DNA from: Streptomyces sp. Ag109_O5-1
GTDB lineage: Bacteria; Actinomycetota; Actinomycetes; Streptomycetales; Streptomycetaceae
Direction of reading: 5' to 3'
DNA length: 64,000 bases
NCBI RefSeq assembly: GCF_003814875.1
Contig: NZ_RKQF01000001.1
Coordinates: forward strand, 2,542,001-2,606,000
The first letter of the stretch is position 1. Every line of letters begins with the position of its first letter. This document shows positions 43,293 to 51,833 of this stretch, one piece after another. Made by a program: the position numbers and the translations under genes. The notes beneath the pieces were generated by a model that was not told the DNA's origin, made no database searches, and worked only from the letters and a program-made list of their open reading frames with translations.

Positions 43293-43863
43293 CAGGCCTC
43301 ACGGAAATCCAGCGCATCCATCCGCCGCGCAGCGTCGTGGTGCTGGCCGGAGCGGGCGTGGGCGGCGCCGCTCGCAGCGCGCGGTGGACGCCGGAGCGGT
43401 GATGACGTGCCAGCGACAGCAAACGCGGCATCCCGTCACATGAGGACCGCTCACGTGGCCCATGACAACTTGCATAGGCTTGTAAAGGGGCGCCCCTCCC
43501 ACCTACGGGTGTACCTCTCGGCTGCCCCTCCACCGACCTCTCGCCGGAGCGCGATCATGCCAGATCCCGCAACTCTGTCCAGGGCGCAAGCCCTGGCAGG
43601 CTGGGCGCGCCAGCAGTCTCCGCAGCACGTGGCGCCCAGGGGCGTGCGCATCACGAGCTGCAGCGCTCGACCTGCCCATACAGGTACCGGTTCCAGCCCA
43701 GGCCCGCCCCCAGACCACAACACCGCGACGCAGCACAGCGTCGCCGTGACCCGATACCCGGACTCTTACCGCGATCTCAACAAGACCGCCCCGCGCGTCG
43801 CGGAATCGGAACAGACACTGCTCGGCCGATCAGACGGCGACGACGACTTCCTCTGCGTCCGCG
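43293..43863. other. Gap without recognisable gene
   Basis: 571 bases. Open frames exist on both strands but none has family features, good starts and coding-like third positions together. No repeats seen. Confidence 0.4.
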
Positions 43864-43902
43864 ATGCCGAACCACGGCACCGCCTGTCTCCGGGACAACC
43901 CG

Positions 43903-44805
43903 ATGCCCTCACACATGCCCTCCCACGCCCGTTGGCTCACCGGCGGTTCCTGGATCACGGTGCGCGGCCGCGGAGGCCGGCACCGCCTGTTCGTCCGACA
44001 GGACGGCCCCGAAGACGGCCGTCCCGTCACGCTCCTACACGGCTTCCCCACCTCGTCACACGACTGGTCGCTCATCCTGCCCCACCTCACTGACCTGGGC
44101 CTCCGCGTCACGTCCTTCGACCTGCTCGGGTTCGGCGCGAGCGACAAGCCACGCCGCCACACCTACTCGGTGATGGAGCAGGCCGACCTGGCCGAAGGCG
44201 TATGGACCCACCTCGACATCGGCGACACCGCCATGGTCGCTCACGACTACGGCGTCACCGTGGCCCAAGAGCTCCTGGCCCGGAACCCCCGCCGCGTCAC
44301 CCGCATGGTATGGCTCAACGGCGGCCTTTACCCCGATCTGCACCGCCCACTGCGCATTCAGCGTCTCCTGCACGGCCCCTTCGGCCCCCTGCTCAGCCAC
44401 GGCATCAACCAGAAGACATTCGCCAGATCGATGCGCCGTCTCATGGCACGTCCCGCTTCCGACCAGAACCTGCACGAGATGTGGAATGGCATGGCCCTGC
44501 ACCAGGGACACCTGCTGGCGCCACGTCTGCTGCGCTACATCGACGAACGCCGCGCCCACGAAACACGATGGGTCACGGCCCTCGAAGACTTCAACGCCCC
44601 GACCCTCTTCGTCTGGGGACCCCGTGACCCCATCAGCGGTGCCCACGTCGCCCAGAGAATCCGTCAGCGCTTCCCTCACGCACGCCTGCAGGAACTCGAC
44701 GACCCCTTCCCGGTCGGCCACTACCCACAGATCGAGGCCCCTGACGAAGTCGGCTCTCTGATCGGGAAATTCCTCAGCTCGCCTCCCGGGCTCGTGTGCG
44801 ACTAA
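43903..44805 (+). CDS. Alpha/beta hydrolase with Asp nucleophile
   Basis: 300 residues from ATG at 43903; ATG at 43864 is an in-frame alternative and neither has a strong ribosome site. HGFPTSSHDWSLILPHL is the oxyanion motif, AHDYGVTVAQ the elbow with Asp as nucleophile, and FVWGPRDPISG and PVGHYPQIEAP give the acid and the His. It belongs to the haloalkane dehalogenase/epoxide hydrolase group, close in pattern to mesoderm-specific-transcript-type hydrolases. Different from the protein at 39189. Substrate unknown. Confidence 0.83.
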   Translation: MPSHMPSHARWLTGGSWITVRGRGGRHRLFVRQDGPEDGRPVTLLHGFPTSSHDWSLILPHLTDLGLRVTSFDLLGFGASDKPRRHTYSVMEQADLAEGVWTHLDIGDTAMVAHDYGVTVAQELLARNPRRVTRMVWLNGGLYPDLHRPLRIQRLLHGPFGPLLSHGINQKTFARSMRRLMARPASDQNLHEMWNGMALHQGHLLAPRLLRYIDERRAHETRWVTALEDFNAPTLFVWGPRDPISGAHVAQRIRQRFPHARLQELDDPFPVGHYPQIEAPDEVGSLIGKFLSSPPGLVCD

Positions 44806-45229
44806 CCTGCCGGCGCCGGCCCTTCCCCGAATGCCTTGCAAAGGCCGAGGGCCGGGTCCGGCCAGGCGGACGCGACGATCGCTGACGAGGCCGGACAAGA
44901 AGACGCAGCCGGCTCCTGACCTGATCGGCCGCGGCGTCCACTCCAACCCCACCCCGGCGCGAAGCAAGTCGGGGACAAGACCTACCTCCCGACAGCCGGG
45001 AGCTGGTTCCACCTCGCCTGCCGGCAGGACCTGGCCACCCGTGAGGTGTTCGGTCACGCGGCAACCCGGCTGCCTCACGCATGGGGACCGCGGAGAGTCT
45101 TGCTCCCTGCTCAAACGGGTTCTCGGCGCGGACACGGCCCGACCGGGCTCCGTCCGCGCCCAGATCCTCGCGTTCCCCGAGACGTTCCACAACCGCCGCC
45201 CTCTGCGCAAGCACAGGGTTCTCGGCAGC
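44806..45229. other. Gap without recognisable gene
   Basis: 424 bases between the hydrolase stop and the SDR remnant. Contains the palindrome GCCGGCGCCGGC just after the stop, too simple to call a terminator. No gene seen. Confidence 0.4.
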
Positions 45230-45346
45230 TACGCGGCTTGTGCCGGCCACGTCGAAACCCGCTGCGACCAGCGCGAGCGCGGTTTCCTTCCCGATACCGG
45301 ATGACGCGCCTGTCACGAGTGCCAACGACCGATTCTTCGTCGTCAC
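45230..45346 (-). pseudogene. SDR remnant, first 38 codons
   Basis: ATG at 45346 starts MTTKNRSLALVTGASSGIGK and runs to FDVAGTSR, an intact SDR cofactor-binding start. After that the sequence loses all SDR features. It faces the TetR gene at 45412 across a variant of the AAACCGATCGGTTT operator, the usual TetR/SDR pair; the enzyme has been deleted but the regulator and operator remain. Confidence 0.75.
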
Positions 45347-45364
45347 AACTCCGCGCCCACCGAG

Positions 45365-45378
45365 AAACCGACCGCTTT
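45365..45378. promoter_or_regulatory. TetR-type operator variant
   Basis: AAACCGACCGCTTT, two changes from AAACCGATCGGTTT, between the SDR remnant and the TetR gene. Same family as the sites at 20530, 20554, 46575, 48222 and 48248. Confidence 0.55.
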
Positions 45379-45411
45379 CCCCTTGCAGGGCTCAAGCGGG
45401 CAGATGGCGGC

Positions 45412-45936
45412 ATGGACAGGATCAGCGTGCGGGACAGGCGCGAGAGCGCCATCCGCGCGGCGATCGCCGAGTTCGCGATCACCGGTTACTACGGCACCTC
45501 TACCGCGGCGATCGCCAAGCGAGCAGGCGTCTCGCAGCCGTACCTCTTCCGGCTCTTCCCCGACAAAAAGGCGATCTTCGTCGCCGCATTGGCGCGGAGC
45601 GCGGAAGACACACGCCTGGCCTTCGAGATGGCGGCCAACGGGGTGGAGAGGGGCGCGCCGGCCTTTCGCGCCATGGCGAACGCTTACACGCGGCTGATCT
45701 CGATGCGCCCCGAAACACTTCTGATGCAGATGCAGGGATACGCCGTCGTGACGGCCACTGGGCCACAGGGCGACGACCTGATCGGCCGCGACGTCCGGGC
45801 GGCCTGGATGAGGATCTGGGAAGCCGTGCATCTGGCGCTGGGTGCCGATGCCGACCGGACTGCACGTTTCTTTGCCTGCGGCATGCTCGGTAACACGCTC
45901 ACCGCCATCGGCCTCCCCCCGGGCGCGGGAAAGTAG
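45412..45936 (+). CDS. TetR-family regulator
   Basis: 174 residues from ATG at 45412; no strong ribosome site. HTH: ESAIRAAIAEFAITGYYGTS and IAKRAGVSQPYLFRLFPDKK. The C-terminal ligand domain is short but complete to GNTLTAIGLPPGAGK. It was presumably divergent from an SDR gene of which only the start is left. A plausible owner of the AAACCGATCGGTTT family of sites, along with the TetR gene at 45973. Confidence 0.85.
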   Translation: MDRISVRDRRESAIRAAIAEFAITGYYGTSTAAIAKRAGVSQPYLFRLFPDKKAIFVAALARSAEDTRLAFEMAANGVERGAPAFRAMANAYTRLISMRPETLLMQMQGYAVVTATGPQGDDLIGRDVRAAWMRIWEAVHLALGADADRTARFFACGMLGNTLTAIGLPPGAGK

Positions 45937-45972
45937 CCAGGAGGCCAGGATGCCTTCCGGAAGGACGAGGCG

Positions 45973-46542
45973 TCAGCGCACGCCTGCCGCATCCAGCAGG
46001 GTGACCACCGTGGGGGCGACGAGTCCCGTCAGGGTGTCGGCTCCGATCCCGGCGCGGGCGCCGGCGCCATCGAAGACCAGGATCAGCTGCCGGGCCAGCA
46101 GATCGGGGTCGCTCGCGCCGCCACGCTCGGCCTCTGTGCGGAAGAAGGCGGCCAGTTTCGCCTTGATCCGGTGTGCCACCCGGCTCGCAGGGTGATTATG
46201 GTCCTTGAGCTCGATCTGCACAGCCAGGTACCGGCAGCCTCGGAAGGCGGGCGCGCGCGCCTGCGACTCCAGTTGCCCGAAGACGTGCAGGATCCGCTCG
46301 CGGGAGGAGCGGCCGTCGTCCGCCGGGGGCAGGATAGGGGCCACGAAGGGGGCAGTGCGCTCCTCCAGGCTTGCTGCCAGCAGGTCGTCCTTGCTGTGGA
46401 ACAGCTGGTACATGGAGCGCTTCGACACGCCCGCCGCCTTGCACAGCGCGTCGACGCCGATATTGACGCCGTCCTGGTAAGTGAGGGTGGCCGCCGCCTC
46501 CAACAGGCGCTCTCTGGAAGTTGACTTCGCTTCGGTGGTCAT
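45973..46542 (-). CDS. TetR-family regulator
   Basis: 189 residues from ATG at 46542. HTH: RERLLEAAATLTYQDGVNIG and LCKAAGVSKRSMYQLFHSKD. The ligand domain includes RGCRYLAVQIELKDHNHPAS, a pattern of the TetR subgroup that often controls SDRs or exporters. A perfect AAACCGATCGGTTT lies 33-46 bases above its start, so autorepression is likely, and the same site lies above the YhgE-type gene at 46777-48081 and the SDR at 20588. Confidence 0.87.
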   Translation of the reverse strand: MTTEAKSTSRERLLEAAATLTYQDGVNIGVDALCKAAGVSKRSMYQLFHSKDDLLAASLEERTAPFVAPILPPADDGRSSRERILHVFGQLESQARAPAFRGCRYLAVQIELKDHNHPASRVAHRIKAKLAAFFRTEAERGGASDPDLLARQLILVFDGAGARAGIGADTLTGLVAPTVVTLLDAAGVR

Positions 46543-46574
46543 GTCGTGAGGTTAACTCGAATCGGACGAATTGG

Positions 46575-46588
46575 AAACCGATCGGTTT
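46575..46588. promoter_or_regulatory. TetR-type operator, perfect copy
   Basis: AAACCGATCGGTTT within GGAAACCGATCGGTTTTC, just upstream of the TetR gene that reads leftwards from 46542. Placement in its promoter indicates autoregulation. Confidence 0.72.
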
Positions 46589-46641
46589 TCAGTGCTGCCG
46601 GGAGGCGACCGGCGCCTTCCGGGCACTGAAGTCCGCTCAGA

Positions 46642-46683
46642 GGCTCGGCGACGGTCTCGGGGGAGAAAGACCGTCGCCGAGCC
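46642..46683 (-). terminator. Terminator of the YhgE-type gene
   Basis: Perfect 16-base arms (46642-46657 and 46668-46683) and a 10-base loop, 93 bases beyond the stop of the minus-strand membrane-protein gene. Confidence 0.82.
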
Positions 46684-46776
46684 CTGATGGTGTGCACGCC
46701 CCTCGTCCCCACGGGGGCGACACACACGGGGCCACTCCGCACAACGGCCCCGTCCTGGGAGGCGGAAGGAATTCCG

Positions 46777-48081
46777 CTACACCGGGGTGGCGCTCTTCTC
46801 GGGGTCCGTCGCGGCAGGGATGCGGTGCAGCCCCTTGCGGTCGTACCACCCCAGCACGCCGAAGCCGAACAGAGCGGCCGCCACGAGGCCGACGGCCATC
46901 ATGACCCAGCCCCGGGTCAGCCCCGCGTCGCCCTGCGCGCCGTAGTAGAGGATGGAGCGTACTCCGCCGGCGATCTGCCGCAGGGGCTCGAACTCCGCAA
47001 GGATGCGGTAGAAGCCGGGCAGCGCCTGGATCGGCGTGGTGGCGTTGGCCGTTGGCACCGCCATGCCGATGAACACCAGCGTGGCCACCAGCATGCCGGG
47101 GGTGCCGAACACCGCGAGGAGGGTGAGCGCACCGATCCCGGAGACCGCGATGGCGCACACCGAGTACAGCCACAACAACGGCAGGTGGGAGGCGTCCATG
47201 CCCATGATGCCGACCGCCCCGACCATGACCAGGGTGCCCATCAGCAGGGACAGGGCCGCCATGAGGGTGCTGCTGATGGCGAGGGTCTGCACCCGGGTCG
47301 CCCGGATCAGCGGGCGGTGCAGGCGCAGCGGACCCAGGTCGTTGTGGGTGTAGCCGAGGGTGTGGTCCACCTGTCCGCTGATGACGTTGGCGGAGAGCAT
47401 GCCGACGACCACGAGGGCGAGCGCGTAGTAGAACGCGGTGAGGCCCAGGCCGCTGTGCGAGTCGAGGGGATGGCCGTCCTTCACTGTGACGGCGGCCGGG
47501 TCGGCGAGCAGGACGCGTGCCGCGGCGGGCAGCTTCTTGTGCGCGGTTCCGATCCGGGCGGTCAGTTCCTTGCCAATGTGGAGCGAGGCGTTCTCGGCGG
47601 CCTGCGTCGTCGCGACCCGCGCCAGACTGGAGCCGAGGCTGCCGGCGGACTGGTTCGTCAGCACCGTCAGCGCCGGGCGGCTCGGGGTTTCGGCGGCCGT
47701 GGTGCCGGTGCCGGTCAGGGCGGCGACCGAGGACGTGAAGCCGGCGGGCACGACAAGCGCACCGTACAGCTTGCCCTTGCCGAGCTCCTCCTTCACCTCC
47801 CGCTCGTCCATCACCTTCCAGTCGACCTTGTCCCCTCCCGCGGTGGACTTCTTGATCGAGCCGGTGATCTGCGCTCCCAGGTTCACCTGCTTGCCGCCGA
47901 CCGTGGCCCCCTCGTCGGCGTTGACCAGGCCGACGGGCAGGTTCCTCATGTGGCCGGCCGGGTCGATGTTGGCGCCGACGTACAGCACGGCGAACAGCAG
48001 CGCGAGAACGCCGGTGATCACACCGCTGGCGATCCACAGGGGTTTCGCGCGCAGCACGCGGAAGGGGTGAATTCCGTTCAT
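46777..48081 (-). CDS. YhgE/Pip-type (DUF3533) membrane protein
   Basis: 434 residues. One membrane helix near the start (SGVITGVLALLFAVLYVGAN), a long extracytoplasmic domain beginning with the family motif LPVGLVNADEGATVGG, then five helices from about residue 215 to 410 as in ABC-2-type permeases. Members are implicated in export or envelope stress and phage infection, but no mechanism is settled. Two TetR-type operators lie about 140-180 bases upstream (48222-48261), so it is probably an inducible efflux component controlled by the adjacent TetR gene. Confidence 0.83.
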   Translation of the reverse strand: MNGIHPFRVLRAKPLWIASGVITGVLALLFAVLYVGANIDPAGHMRNLPVGLVNADEGATVGGKQVNLGAQITGSIKKSTAGGDKVDWKVMDEREVKEELGKGKLYGALVVPAGFTSSVAALTGTGTTAAETPSRPALTVLTNQSAGSLGSSLARVATTQAAENASLHIGKELTARIGTAHKKLPAAARVLLADPAAVTVKDGHPLDSHSGLGLTAFYYALALVVVGMLSANVISGQVDHTLGYTHNDLGPLRLHRPLIRATRVQTLAISSTLMAALSLLMGTLVMVGAVGIMGMDASHLPLLWLYSVCAIAVSGIGALTLLAVFGTPGMLVATLVFIGMAVPTANATTPIQALPGFYRILAEFEPLRQIAGGVRSILYYGAQGDAGLTRGWVMMAVGLVAAALFGFGVLGWYDRKGLHRIPAATDPEKSATPV

Positions 48082-48160
48082 GACTTACTCCGGCCTGGAC
48101 AACACAGCTACATCAGGAGAAGACCGGACGGCACCATCGCCGGACCGGGAACCTGCAGAC

Positions 48161-49552
48161 TCAAAACCCTTCGGCACACGAAGGCAACCGTGGATCACGG
48201 TCTCGGCCGCCCTCCACGAGGAAACCGACCGGTTTCCCGTTAATAGTAAACCGATCGTTTTCGTTATTCAAATCGACCACCGCCGTCCCCGGGAAGGCCC
48301 CGTCCTGATCACGGGCTGTCGGCATCGAGGCGGCCACGCCGGTCCGGACCGGGCTCAGGGTGTTCTGGTGCCCCTGACCGTCGGCTCGCGGTCGCGTCAC
48401 GCGGCCACCCGCGCCGATCGCCGCCGGCCTGCGCTCTTCAGTGGCGTGGTGGATCGGTGTGTGTGAGTCGCTCAGGGGCAGCCCTGTGCCGCCGTAGCGG
48501 GCGGCGACGATCTCGGCGGCGATGGACAGGGCGGTCTCCTCGGGTGTGCGGGCGCCGAGATCGAGGCCGATGGGTGAGTGCAGGCGGGTCAGTTCGGCTT
48601 CGGTCAGGCCGATGTCGCGGAGCCTGCGGTCGCGGTCCTCGTGGGTGCGGCGGGAGCCCATCGCGCCGATGTAGGAGGCCGGCAGTCGCAGAGCCGCTTC
48701 CAGGAGGGGCACGTCGAACTTGGCGTCGTGGGTGAGGACGCACACCACCGTGCGCTCGTCGGTCCGGGTGCGGTGTAGGTAGCGGTGTGGCCAGTCGACC
48801 ACGATGTCGTCGGCCTCGGGGAAGCGTGTCCGGGTGGCGAAGACGGGCCGGGCGTCGCACACCGTGACGTGGTAGCCGAGGAACTTGCCCACGCGTACCA
48901 GGGCCGCGGCGAAGTCGATGGCGCCGAAGACCAGCATGCGGGGCGGCGGGACGCTTGATTCGACGAACACCGTCAGGTCGGGATCGCAGTGGGTTCCGTC
49001 CTGCGCGATGTCGAAGGTGCCGGTGCGCCCTGCCTGCAACAGGGAACGGGTCTCGTCGACGACGGCGCGGTCCAGGTCGGGACGTCCGCCGAGTCCGCCG
49101 TCGTGGGATCCGCCCTCACGGACCGTCAGCGCCCGTCCGAGGAGTTCTGCCGGGCCGCGGACCACGCGGGCCAGCGCCGCCGCCTCGCCCCGGGTGGCGG
49201 CCGACAGCGCCGTCTGGAATGTTCTCCGGCCGGGCGCGTCGGCGGGTACGGGCGTGACCAGGATGTCGAGGACACCGCCGCAGGTCAGGCCGACGGCGAA
49301 GGCGTCCTCGTCGCTGTAGCCGAACCGCTCGCGCACCGCCTGGCCGTCCTTGAGCGCCTGGGTGCACAGGTCGTAGACCGCGCCTTCGACACAGCCGCCG
49401 GAGACCGAGCCGATGGCCGCTCCGTCGGCGTCGACGGCGAGCGCGGCGCCCGGCCCTCGCGGGGCGCTGCCGCTGACGGCCACGACGGTGGCGACGGCGA
49501 AGCCCCGGCCTTCCTCGAGCCACCGGGTCAGCTCGTCCGCGATGTCCATCAT
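48161..49552 (-). CDS. XdhC-family molybdenum-cofactor maturation factor
   Basis: About 463 residues from ATG at 49552. The N-terminal XdhC/CoxI domain (AVATVVAVSGSAPRGPGAAL, SVSGGCVEGAVYD, GLTCGGVLDILV) is followed by a Rossmann XdhC_C domain (LVFGAIDFAAALVRVGKFLG, AMGSRRTHEDRDRRLRD, GLDLGARTPEETALSIAAEI). XdhC loads sulfurated molybdenum cofactor into xanthine-dehydrogenase-type enzymes. Last gene of the hydroxylase operon. Recognisable homology ends near 48480; the final 100 or so codons run over the TetR operators at 48222-48261 without a stop, so the tail is a read-through addition. Confidence 0.87.
   Translation of the reverse strand: MMDIADELTRWLEEGRGFAVATVVAVSGSAPRGPGAALAVDADGAAIGSVSGGCVEGAVYDLCTQALKDGQAVRERFGYSDEDAFAVGLTCGGVLDILVTPVPADAPGRRTFQTALSAATRGEAAALARVVRGPAELLGRALTVREGGSHDGGLGGRPDLDRAVVDETRSLLQAGRTGTFDIAQDGTHCDPDLTVFVESSVPPPRMLVFGAIDFAAALVRVGKFLGYHVTVCDARPVFATRTRFPEADDIVVDWPHRYLHRTRTDERTVVCVLTHDAKFDVPLLEAALRLPASYIGAMGSRRTHEDRDRRLRDIGLTEAELTRLHSPIGLDLGARTPEETALSIAAEIVAARYGGTGLPLSDSHTPIHHATEERRPAAIGAGGRVTRPRADGQGHQNTLSPVRTGVAASMPTARDQDGAFPGTAVVDLNNENDRFTINGKPVGFLVEGGRDRDPRLPSCAEGF
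48222..48261. promoter_or_regulatory. Two TetR-type operators above the YhgE-type gene
   Basis: AAACCGACCGGTTT (48222-48235, within GGAAACCGACCGGTTTCC) and AAACCGATCGTTTT (48248-48261). The first is a near-perfect palindrome. They lie inside the extended 3' end of the XdhC reading frame. Confidence 0.68.
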
Positions 49553-49589
49553 GGGAGCCACTCTCTTGTCTGCGCAGATCGGGCCGTCG

Positions 49590-51833
49590 TCAGAGCAGCT
49601 TGTCCAGCGTGATCGGCAGGTCCCGGATCCGCTTGCCGGTCGCGTGATGGACGGCGTTCGCGACCGCGGCCGCCACGCCGGTCATGCCGACCTCGCCCAG
49701 GCCGATGATGCCCAGGGGCATCGTCTTGTCCGGTTCGTCGAGCCAGTCGACGTCGATCGGGGGGATGTCGGCGTGCACGGGCACGTAGTAGGAGTCGAGC
49801 CCGGCACTCATGGTGCGCCCGTTGCGGGGATCGATCAGGCTCTGCTCCGACAGCGCCATGCCGATGCCCATGACCACGGCCCCGCGGAGCTGGCTGGCCG
49901 CGGTCTTGGGGTTGATGACGCGGCCGACGTCGAACATGCCGAGCCAGCGCGAGATCCGCAGTTCGCCGGTGTCGGCGTTCACCCGCACCTCACAGAACTG
50001 CGCGCCGCGGGCGGCCTTGGACCAGCGCTGGTCCTTGAGGAAGGTGGTCAGGAAGCGGCTCTGACTGCCCAGCGCGCCGAACCTGGTGGCCGACCCGACC
50101 GACGCCTCGATGAACGGGCGCCGCGCCGCACGCAGGGCGGCCGCCGGTTCCTGACCGGTCGTGCCCGTACGCCGGGCCAGGGCACTCACCTTCCGGGTCA
50201 GCTCGGCGCACGCGGCGAGGACGCTGGTGGCCACCGTCGCCGTCTGGTTGGAGTTGCCGGCCATCGGTCCGGACGGCAGGGCCGAATCGCCGTACTCGAC
50301 ACGGACCTTCTCGTAGGCGATGCCGAGGGCGTCCGCGGCGATCTGTGCCTGTACGGTCGCGGCGCCCATGCCCATCTCGTGGAAACCGCACTGCACGAGG
50401 GCGCTGCCGTCGTCGCTCAGCCGTACCTTGACGTCGGCGACCAGGCGCACGACCGGGTGGTAGGCGGTGGCCGTGCCCATGCCGACGAGCCACTCGCCAT
50501 CCCGCATGGAGCGGGGTTCGGGGTTGCGGTCCGCCCAACCGAAGCGTTCGGCGCCCCTCTCGAAGGCTTCACGCTGCATGCGCTGGGAGAACTTCTTGCC
50601 ACCCGTCGGATCCGTTGCGGGCTCGTTGCGCAGCCGCAGGGCGATCGGGTCCATGGACAGCTCGTAGGCGAGTTCGTCCATCGCCGATTCCAGTACGAAG
50701 CTGCCGATCGCCTCGCCGGGGGCGCGCAGCCAGGTGTTGGGCATCAGATCCATCGGTACGAGGTTCTGCCGGGTCAGCATGTTCTGGGCGCCGTAAAGGT
50801 GTCGGGCCGGCGAGGTAGTCGCCTCGAGCAGGCCTCCGGCCGAGCCGGTGCGGGTGACGCTGTCCTGGATCAGAGAGGTGAGCCGGCCGTCGCGGGTCGC
50901 GCCGAGCGCGATCCGGTTGGTGGAGGCGGTACGCCCACCGGTGGCGCGGCTGACGGCCCTGCGGCTCAGTGCCAGGCGTACGGGCCGTCCGACGGCCTTG
51001 GCCGCCATCGCAGCGATGACCGTGCCGGGCCAGACGGCGAACTTCGCGCCGAAGGCGCCCCCCACGAACTCGGCGTGGACGCGGACGCGGGACGCGGGCA
51101 CACCGAACCGCCAGGCCAGATAGCGGCCGGTCTGGTTGATGGACTGGGTGGTGTCGTGCACCGTGAGGTGATCACCGTCCCAGACGGCGACCGTGGCGTG
51201 CGGCTCGATCGCGTTGTGCTGCAGCCCGGGCGTGGTGTAGCGCAGGTCGACCGAGACTTCCGCGGCGGCCAGCGCCTTCTCGGCGTCACCCTTCTTCGTG
51301 CGGCCGGCGAAGGTGAGGTCGCCCTTCGCCGGGGTGGCGTTCGTCTGCTCGGCGGCGAAGTCCACCCGGGCGGGCAGCGGGTCGTAGGTCACTTCGACAA
51401 GCGGGGCGGCCTCGTTCGCCGCGGCAGAGGTCTCGGCGACCACGACGGCGATCGGCTGGCCGTCCCAGAAGACCTGGTCGGTGTTGAGGTAGTCGAGACT
51501 GGTCCCCGACACGCTCGGTCCCAGGTCCCGCACGATGTTGTGGTTGCGTACCGGCCGGATCCTCGGCGCGTTGAGGTGGGTGAGGACCGCAACGACGCCG
51601 GGCACCGCGGCCGCCGCGGTCGTGTCAATGCGGGTGATCGTGCCCCGGGCGACGGTGGCGTGGACCAGCATCGCGTACGTGAGGTTGGGGTAGTGGTGCT
51701 CGGCGGAGAACCGGACGGCCCCGGTCACCTTCGCGTTGCCGTCCCGGCGGTCCACCGGCCGTCCGACCGCGCCCCCGACGGGTACGGAAGCGTCCACGCC
51801 GGGCTCGGAGCCTGTCCTGGTGTGTGTGGTCAC
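49590..51833 (-). CDS. Molybdenum-binding subunit of an aldehyde/xanthine-type hydroxylase
   Basis: 747 residues from GTG at 51833, whose first bases overlap the FAD-subunit stop (GTGA). VDRRDGNAKVTGAVRFSAEH starts the small domain, VGGAFGAKF and LRAPGEAIGSFVLE are cofactor-binding signatures, and LGEVGMTGVAAAVANAV carries the active-site Glu near the end. Subunit layout is that of the E. coli PaoABC (YagTSR) aldehyde oxidoreductase rather than a classic xanthine dehydrogenase. It would hydroxylate aldehydes or N-heterocycles. No twin-arginine signal appears on this subunit. Confidence 0.9.
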   Translation of the reverse strand: MTTHTRTGSEPGVDASVPVGGAVGRPVDRRDGNAKVTGAVRFSAEHHYPNLTYAMLVHATVARGTITRIDTTAAAAVPGVVAVLTHLNAPRIRPVRNHNIVRDLGPSVSGTSLDYLNTDQVFWDGQPIAVVVAETSAAANEAAPLVEVTYDPLPARVDFAAEQTNATPAKGDLTFAGRTKKGDAEKALAAAEVSVDLRYTTPGLQHNAIEPHATVAVWDGDHLTVHDTTQSINQTGRYLAWRFGVPASRVRVHAEFVGGAFGAKFAVWPGTVIAAMAAKAVGRPVRLALSRRAVSRATGGRTASTNRIALGATRDGRLTSLIQDSVTRTGSAGGLLEATTSPARHLYGAQNMLTRQNLVPMDLMPNTWLRAPGEAIGSFVLESAMDELAYELSMDPIALRLRNEPATDPTGGKKFSQRMQREAFERGAERFGWADRNPEPRSMRDGEWLVGMGTATAYHPVVRLVADVKVRLSDDGSALVQCGFHEMGMGAATVQAQIAADALGIAYEKVRVEYGDSALPSGPMAGNSNQTATVATSVLAACAELTRKVSALARRTGTTGQEPAAALRAARRPFIEASVGSATRFGALGSQSRFLTTFLKDQRWSKAARGAQFCEVRVNADTGELRISRWLGMFDVGRVINPKTAASQLRGAVVMGIGMALSEQSLIDPRNGRTMSAGLDSYYVPVHADIPPIDVDWLDEPDKTMPLGIIGLGEVGMTGVAAAVANAVHHATGKRIRDLPITLDKLL

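Noticed and set aside
46687..48243. Long plus-strand frame antisense to the YhgE-type gene
   Set aside because: Low-complexity His/Gly/Arg-rich translation typical of a shadow frame; the minus strand encodes a coherent membrane protein.
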